Source: JALZMG01 sp963844175 (GTDB lineage: Bacteria; Actinomycetota; Acidimicrobiia; Acidimicrobiales; Ilumatobacteraceae). From it: a stretch of 64,000 nt of DNA. The DNA lies in contig CAWJNE010000026.1 in NCBI GenBank assembly GCA_963844175.1, positions 1 through 64,000 of the forward strand, in the 5' to 3' direction. Positions 59,126-64,000 of this stretch are shown here, one piece after another. The notes below the pieces were generated by a model, which was given only the letters and a program-made list of their open reading frames with translations, had not been told where the DNA came from and searched no databases. Every line of letters starts with the position of its first letter. The first letter of the stretch is position 1. Both the position numbers and the translations under genes were made by a program.

Positions 59126-60070
59126 GTGGTCGTCGCGGCCTCACAGCGGGAGTTCGAGGCCGCCCACTGCTGGCTGGAACACGACCGGGTGCCGGGCCGG
59201 CCGGAGGTGACCGAGTTCCGCCGAGCGGTCCGATACCACAACGCGAACTGGCGCGAGGTCAACGGGTATCCGATCGGGACCCATCGGATCCGGCCGGGTA
59301 CGCCGCCTCGCCTGGTCGGCAGCCACCTCGACCTCGACTTCGCGCGAGAGAGCGGGTCGACCTTCCTCACCACGAAGGCCGTCGCCGCCGCCCGGGCTCG
59401 CACGTCGTTCGTCGAGCCGCACCAGATCTTCGACCACCAGAGCTTCTGGGCCGATCTGCTCTGCTCCGAGGCGCTCGCTGTCAACCTGTTCGGCGACCTC
59501 GCAGCTGATCTGGACCGAGCCGACCGGGCCATCCACAGCTGGTGGCCCGGGGTTCCGGGCCGGGTCAAGGACGTGCGATTCGCGCACTCGCCCGGCCGCT
59601 TCGACCCGGGCTACTCCAACAGCCTCCGTTCCTTCGACGCCGTGTTCGTTCTCGCGCTGCCGGACGGATCCGACGGCGCCCTCGCGATCGACGTCAAGTA
59701 TCGCGAAGCGGTGCAGCGGACGGGCGTGAAGCCGACCCACATGTCCCGCTTCGTCGAGATCCACGACCGGTCCGGCGCCTTCGAGCCGGGCGCGCTCGAC
59801 GTGCTCAACCCGTCGCGACTCTCGCTCATCTGGCTCGAGCACCTCCTCCTGCTCTCGATGCTTCAGCATGAGAGCGGTCGCTGGACTTGGGGTCGTTACG
59901 TCGTGGTCCACCCCGAAGGAAACTCCGACATCGCCCACGCCAACGGCGAGTACCGGAAGCTGCTGGCCGACGACGCGACCTTCACGTCGGCATCGATCGA
60001 GGACCTGCTCTCGGCCAAGGTGCTGGCACCCAGGACCGGAGCGGCGCTGCGTCGCCGCTACCTGCCGTAG
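59126..60070 (+). CDS. PD-(D/E)XK-like nuclease (PGN_0703-type putative restriction endonuclease)
   Basis: The 314-residue protein has a C-terminal half with a PD-(D/E)XK-type core: RSFDAVFVLALPDGSDGALAIDVKYREAV, where Asp and the DVK segment give the metal-binding acidic and lysine residues. The N-terminal part (LTTKAVAAARARTSFVEPHQIFDHQSFWADLLCSE) fits the uncharacterised PGN_0703-type putative restriction nucleases. TAGCGT ends seven bases before the GTG at 59126. No methyltransferase or defence partner is adjacent, so it is a solitary nuclease. Confidence 0.68.
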   Translation: MVVAASQREFEAAHCWLEHDRVPGRPEVTEFRRAVRYHNANWREVNGYPIGTHRIRPGTPPRLVGSHLDLDFARESGSTFLTTKAVAAARARTSFVEPHQIFDHQSFWADLLCSEALAVNLFGDLAADLDRADRAIHSWWPGVPGRVKDVRFAHSPGRFDPGYSNSLRSFDAVFVLALPDGSDGALAIDVKYREAVQRTGVKPTHMSRFVEIHDRSGAFEPGALDVLNPSRLSLIWLEHLLLLSMLQHESGRWTWGRYVVVHPEGNSDIAHANGEYRKLLADDATFTSASIEDLLSAKVLAPRTGAALRRRYLP

Positions 60071-60290
60071 CCGAGCGGCGGCGTTCTCGGCCCCGCCGTC
60101 CGACGAGCGCGCCCGACGCCTTGGCGAGACGGTGAAACCGATCCTGAGGCGAGAGGGGGCATTGCTGTCTCCTTGCACGTCGGCGCGTTGGATCGCTCAG
60201 CACGTCCGGTTGACGGCGATCGTCACGATGTGAGGGAGGGCCTCACGCCTCACGGGTGGCCGACCACGAATCCGAATGAGGAGAGCACCC

Positions 60291-61235
60291 ATGTCCCTGC
60301 CCCAGCTGACTGCCGACCGCCCGTTCCTGACCGACGGCGGTCTCGAGACCACACTCGTGTTCCATCAAGGACTCGACCTGCCCGACTTCGCCGCCTTCCC
60401 CCTGCTCGACTCGGAGGAGGGGCAAGCCGCCCTGGTCGCCTACTACACGCCGTACCTGGACCTTGCCGCGCGCCTCGACACCGGATTCGTGCTGGACACC
60501 CCCACATGGCGGGCCAACCGCGACTGGGGGGCCCGGCTCGGCTACGACGCTCTGCGCCTGGCCGCCGTCAACCACCGAGCCGTCGAGTTCGTGTCCTCGC
60601 TCGCCGTCGGGCGGGCGGGCGTCACGGCCGTGATCAACGGCGTGATCGGCCCTCGGGGCGACGGCTACGTGGTCGGGGCGACGATGTCAGCCGCTGAGGC
60701 TGCCGCCTACCACGGCCTGCAGGCCCGCGCCTTCGTCGAGGCCGGCGCCCACATGGTGTCCGCCATCACGATGACGTACGCCGCGGAAGCCATCGGTGTG
60801 GCTCGGGCGGCCGCCGCCGTCGGCCTGCCCGCGGTCATCTCATTCACGGTAGAGACCGACGGCCGGCTCCCCTCGGGTCAGCGCCTCAGCGACGCCATCG
60901 CCCAGGTCGACGACGCCTGCCCCGTCGCTCCGGCCTACTACATGGTCAACTGCGCCCACCCGACGCATTTCCTGAACGAGCTCGAGTCCGGCGCCCTCTG
61001 GTTGGCACGAGTCCACGGCGTGCGAGCCAACGCCTCGCGCCTGAGCCACGCCGAGCTCGACGAAGCCACCGAGCTGGACCGCGGCGATGTCACGGAGCTC
61101 GGGGCGCTGTACGCGTCACTGGGCTCGATGATCGACCTGCGGGTCGTTGGCGGCTGCTGCGGTACCGACCACGAGCACGTCGCCACCATCGCCAGCGCGC
61201 TGGCGGCTGAGAGGTCGACCGTGGACACGCCTTGA
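60291..61235 (+). CDS. mmuM: Homocysteine S-methyltransferase
   Basis: The 314-residue TIM-barrel enzyme moves a methyl group, usually from S-methylmethionine or SAM, to homocysteine, making methionine. Zinc ligands are the Cys in VNCAHPTHFLNEL and the pair in VVGGCCGTDHEH, and the N-terminal LTDGGLETTL is typical. GAGGAG precedes the ATG. The 220-base gap upstream has a TTGACG at 60210-60215 and a short hairpin at 60230-60246 (GTGAGG/CCTCAC), but no recognisable SAM riboswitch. Confidence 0.9.
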   Translation: MSLPQLTADRPFLTDGGLETTLVFHQGLDLPDFAAFPLLDSEEGQAALVAYYTPYLDLAARLDTGFVLDTPTWRANRDWGARLGYDALRLAAVNHRAVEFVSSLAVGRAGVTAVINGVIGPRGDGYVVGATMSAAEAAAYHGLQARAFVEAGAHMVSAITMTYAAEAIGVARAAAAVGLPAVISFTVETDGRLPSGQRLSDAIAQVDDACPVAPAYYMVNCAHPTHFLNELESGALWLARVHGVRANASRLSHAELDEATELDRGDVTELGALYASLGSMIDLRVVGGCCGTDHEHVATIASALAAERSTVDTP

Positions 61236-61316
61236 GGACCGACGTTCGACGACCGATTCCGCGACGCCGTGCTCGTCGAGCAGATCACACGGTCAGCGGC
61301 CGGTCAAACCGAGCGA

Positions 61317-64000
61317 TCAGCGAGGGAGCTGGTAGCGCTCGATGTCGGCGACCGCGGCACGCGCCCCGAAGCGTTCAGCGATCGTGCTCGCCTCGCGGAC
61401 GAACGGACGGATCTCGTCGGCGGTCGCGCCGCACCGGCGACGTGCCTCGGCGAGGAAGACCAGCTCGCGCACGAGGAAGACCGGCGTCTCGCGCGCACGG
61501 CTGGCTTGGACGGCGCGGTCGGCGTGCGCCGCAGCGGCGACGGGGTGGTCAACGGCCAGAGCTGCCTGCGCGAGCACCTGGTCGAAGGGCCGGCCAGGAT
61601 GGGGCCCGCTGAGTCCGATCCTTCCCGCGTACGGCTCGGCGACCGACAGGACGTGGGCGGCGACGGCGGGGTCGTGGGCGACCTCTGCCGCTTCCGCCAG
61701 ATCGCTGATCGCCGACGACCAGGGGTAGATCTGTCGGATCGCGAAGCCGTCCTCGCGGAGCTGGCGCAGTATCTCGCGGGCCGGCTCGAGTTGTCCGCTG
61801 CGCGCCTTGAGGGCGGCCAACGCACACACGTACCAGGCCTCCTGCGACCTGCTCGCCGCCCGCTCGAACCGGTCGATCAGCTCATCGTCGCACGCTTGCA
61901 ATCGCCGGCACGCGGCGATCATCGCCTCGGCGAACACCCGACCGGCGCCGATCCCAACCGAGAGCGGAACGGTCTCCGCGGCGATCCGTTCGGCGCGTTG
62001 GAGATCGCCGGCGAGGAACGCCCGATGCGCTCGGTACACGATCGCCTGGATCTGGAAGAACGCGAGACTGTGCTCACCGAGGACCGACGTGAAGCGCTCG
62101 TAGCCGCCATGCCACGCGGCGAGGTCACCGCGCTCGTAGTGGGCAGCGGCAAGCGCGTGCAGGCCGCCGAGTGTCATCGACAGCCGCCCCAATCGACGCC
62201 CGAGTTCGACGAGCTCGGTGCCGATCCGAACGCGATCGTCGATGCGACTGGGGTGGCTGAACACGTGGCGCGCGCTGTTCAACACCGCCCCAAGCACCTC
62301 GGGGTCATCGAGATCCCGGGCGATGGCCTCGGCTTCGCCAGCCAATCGACGTGCCTTGTCGATGTCGAGGTACCTCCAGTGCGACGCGAGATCAATCTGC
62401 AGGCGAGCCCGCTCCGGGCTCGGTGCCGGCGCGAGCGCGGCGAGGGCGGCCTCCGTCACGACTCGGCCCTCCGCCATCGGCCCGACGAAACCCATCGCCC
62501 CGAATTGCGGGATCGCCATGGCGGCGCGCACGAGCGCCCCGTCGTTGCCCGTCTCGCGCGCCCGCTGGGCAGCTTCGAGCAGCATCGGCAGGCCGTCGGG
62601 ATCACCCCGGTGATGCAACGCGGCACCGATGCGCACCGTGAGGTCGAGCATCGCGACGGGATCGGCTGGCTCGAGGAACCGCGCCGCCTCGATCCCGCGC
62701 CGATAGTGGGTGACCGCCTCCTGGTATGCGTACGCATGCTCGGCACGCTGACCAGCGGCGCGGACGAGCTCGACCGCCTCGCGCGCGTCCCCAAGTGGCA
62801 GCGCCAGGCAGGCGTGCCGGGCCCGCTCCGACTGGACACGGTCGTCGGCCAACGGCGTGGCCAGTGCGGCGGCCGCCCGGGCGTGGAGCTCGAGCCGGCG
62901 GCGCAGCGGCAATTCGTCATAACGGTGCGCCCGGAACAGGGCGTGGACAAACGTGAACCGGGCCATCCGCGACGGATGCGGCACCACGAGGCCCGCGGCC
63001 TCGGCTGACTCGAGCGACTCGAGCACGCCGAGCAGTGGTGCACCGTGCGCGGCCGCCAGGCGATCGGCGTCGAACTCCGCCCCGAACGTCGCCGCCATGT
63101 CGAGCACCGCGCGGGACTCGTCGTCGAGTAGTGCATCGCGCCGGAGCAGCCATCCCGGAAGCGTCCGGTGGCCAGGGCCCGAGCCCATGTGCGTGGCGAG
63201 CAAGGGGTTGCCGCCGGTCTCGGCCCTGATCGCCTCGGCCTCCTCCTCCCCCATCGCGCCGACGAGCTCTCCGACCTCGTCGGGGCGTAGACCGAGCAGC
63301 GGGACGCGGCGGACGGACGGGGTCCGCTCGAGGTCGGCGAGCAACGCGGCCAGGTCGGCGTCGAGATCGGGCTTGGTGTTGCGGGTCGTGATGACGATCA
63401 GCAACGGCGCCCGGTTCGCCCGCCGGGCGAAGTGGCGCACGACATCCTGCGTCGTCGATGTGGCCCAGTGAAGGTCCTCGATGACAAGCAGGCACGGAAC
63501 CGCCGCAGCGCGGTCGACGAACCAATGTCTGATGGCGTCCAACACGATCGACCGTTCAGAGGCGTCGGCGTCACCATCTCGCTGCGATCCGGCGACCACG
63601 CCCATGACCCGCGCCAGCTCCGGCGAGAGGCGCGCCAACACGTCCTTCGCATCCCCGGCGCGTCGGCGCAACTCGGCAGGTTCGGTTCCGGACGCGTCAT
63701 CGACGATCGCTTCGATGAAGGGCCCATACGGTTCGTCGACGTCCTCGTGACACGCGCCCAGCAGCACCCGTGCCCCCTGGGCATGCACGTCGGAGGCGAA
63801 CTCCGAGACGAGCCGGCTCTTGCCCATGCCGGCCTCGGCCATGACGAAGACCAGCAGCGTGTGCCCCTCCCGTGAAAGCTCCCACTGGCGCCGGAGCACG
63901 AGCCGCTCGTGCGCCCGGCCGACGAACGTGGCATCGTCGGCGAGCAGCGCGAGGGCTGGGGGGAGCGTCGGCGGTCCGGCCTCGCGGGCCACCACCAGCG
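61317..64000 (-). CDS. Large AAA-type ATPase regulator with TPR-like region (5' end outside the window)
   Basis: At least 892 residues are visible and the gene runs off the right edge. The first part is a STAND/AAA ATPase: FVGRAHERLVLRRQ, Walker A AEAGMGKSRLV, Walker B LLVIEDLHWA. After about residue 380 come helical repeats resembling TPRs. The C-terminus ends QLPR with no LuxR-type helix-turn-helix, so any DNA-binding (SARP/BTAD) or cyclase domain would have to be at the missing N-terminus. The sequence PPALALLADDATFVGR before the ATPase resembles the junction after a BTAD domain, so a SARP-type activator is my guess. Confidence 0.72.
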   Translation of the reverse strand, partial: LVVAREAGPPTLPPALALLADDATFVGRAHERLVLRRQWELSREGHTLLVFVMAEAGMGKSRLVSEFASDVHAQGARVLLGACHEDVDEPYGPFIEAIVDDASGTEPAELRRRAGDAKDVLARLSPELARVMGVVAGSQRDGDADASERSIVLDAIRHWFVDRAAAVPCLLVIEDLHWATSTTQDVVRHFARRANRAPLLIVITTRNTKPDLDADLAALLADLERTPSVRRVPLLGLRPDEVGELVGAMGEEEAEAIRAETGGNPLLATHMGSGPGHRTLPGWLLRRDALLDDESRAVLDMAATFGAEFDADRLAAAHGAPLLGVLESLESAEAAGLVVPHPSRMARFTFVHALFRAHRYDELPLRRRLELHARAAAALATPLADDRVQSERARHACLALPLGDAREAVELVRAAGQRAEHAYAYQEAVTHYRRGIEAARFLEPADPVAMLDLTVRIGAALHHRGDPDGLPMLLEAAQRARETGNDGALVRAAMAIPQFGAMGFVGPMAEGRVVTEAALAALAPAPSPERARLQIDLASHWRYLDIDKARRLAGEAEAIARDLDDPEVLGAVLNSARHVFSHPSRIDDRVRIGTELVELGRRLGRLSMTLGGLHALAAAHYERGDLAAWHGGYERFTSVLGEHSLAFFQIQAIVYRAHRAFLAGDLQRAERIAAETVPLSVGIGAGRVFAEAMIAACRRLQACDDELIDRFERAASRSQEAWYVCALAALKARSGQLEPAREILRQLREDGFAIRQIYPWSSAISDLAEAAEVAHDPAVAAHVLSVAEPYAGRIGLSGPHPGRPFDQVLAQAALAVDHPVAAAAHADRAVQASRARETPVFLVRELVFLAEARRRCGATADEIRPFVREASTIAERFGARAAVADIERYQLPR

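Noticed and set aside
60071..60290. SAM riboswitch upstream of the homocysteine methyltransferase
   Set aside because: Only one short hairpin is present; the multi-helix core of known SAM riboswitches is not seen.

Overview
The window is high-GC, densely packed bacterial DNA, almost certainly from an actinobacterium. The evidence is the conserved pdxS-pdxT-yebC ... ruvC-ruvA-ruvB ... yajC-secD-secF-apt-rel gene order, the phosphatidylinositol mannoside genes (pgsA1-patA and a PimA-like transferase), a SigB/F-family sigma factor, a SigG-type ECF factor, and many genes whose start codon lies 6-8 bases after a TANNNT -10 box, the arrangement of leaderless mRNAs. Thr/Ser-rich linkers in SecD, YajC and the lipoproteins, together with tgt and queA, make me favour the class Acidimicrobiia (Ilumatobacter-like). 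That last step is inference.

Region 1 (1-20.2 kb) is conserved core, mostly on the minus strand: pdxS, pdxT, yebC, a 1-Cys peroxiredoxin, a large membrane protein, ruvCAB, queA, tgt, yajC-secD-secF, apt and the bifunctional (p)ppGpp enzyme. An HSL-type esterase and a dienelactone hydrolase sit between them on the plus strand. Further right come a DUF3048 lipoprotein, an HtpX-like protease and LemA.

Region 2 (20.2-38.1 kb) is envelope and stress biology: a PimA-like mannosyltransferase, lipoproteins, two STAS proteins, a three-gene operon (helical membrane protein, Holin-X-like, DUF3618), a GlsB/YeaQ protein, a SigB/F-type sigma factor, a DUF1990-like fusion and a JmjC-type oxygenase. It also holds the most interesting block: four translationally coupled genes (PIG-L deacetylase, NodS-like methyltransferase, GT2 glycosyltransferase, acyl-CoA dehydrogenase-like protein; 31366-34242) whose chemistry resembles Nod-factor assembly. 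Close by, a secreted matrixin protease is followed by an orphan T4 gp19-like tail-tube protein.

Region 3 (38.2-45.5 kb) has a flavin monooxygenase/epoxide hydrolase operon divergent from a TetR gene, with an operator-like palindrome overlapping the operon promoter. Next is a decayed integrative element of about 2.3 kb inserted at the 3' end of patA. It is bounded by 70-bp direct repeats and contains an integrase remnant, a frameshifted secreted-protein gene, a strong hairpin and two tiny genes. patA and pgsA1 follow.

Region 4 (45.5-64 kb) is mixed metabolism and regulation: a GH13 alpha-glucosidase, RpiB, a SigG-like sigma factor, DUF2277, a hemerythrin-like protein, a LigD phosphoesterase/polymerase-like protein without ligase, a DHFR-like reductase, DUF1059, an ABM monooxygenase, a cNMP-binding protein without HTH, PPOX and GNAT enzymes, an acyl-CoA-dehydrogenase-like monooxygenase with its own leaderless TetR, DUF2332, an orphan PD-(D/E)XK-like nuclease, a homocysteine methyltransferase, and a large ATPase regulator cut by the window edge. 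No rRNA, tRNA or CRISPR array was seen.
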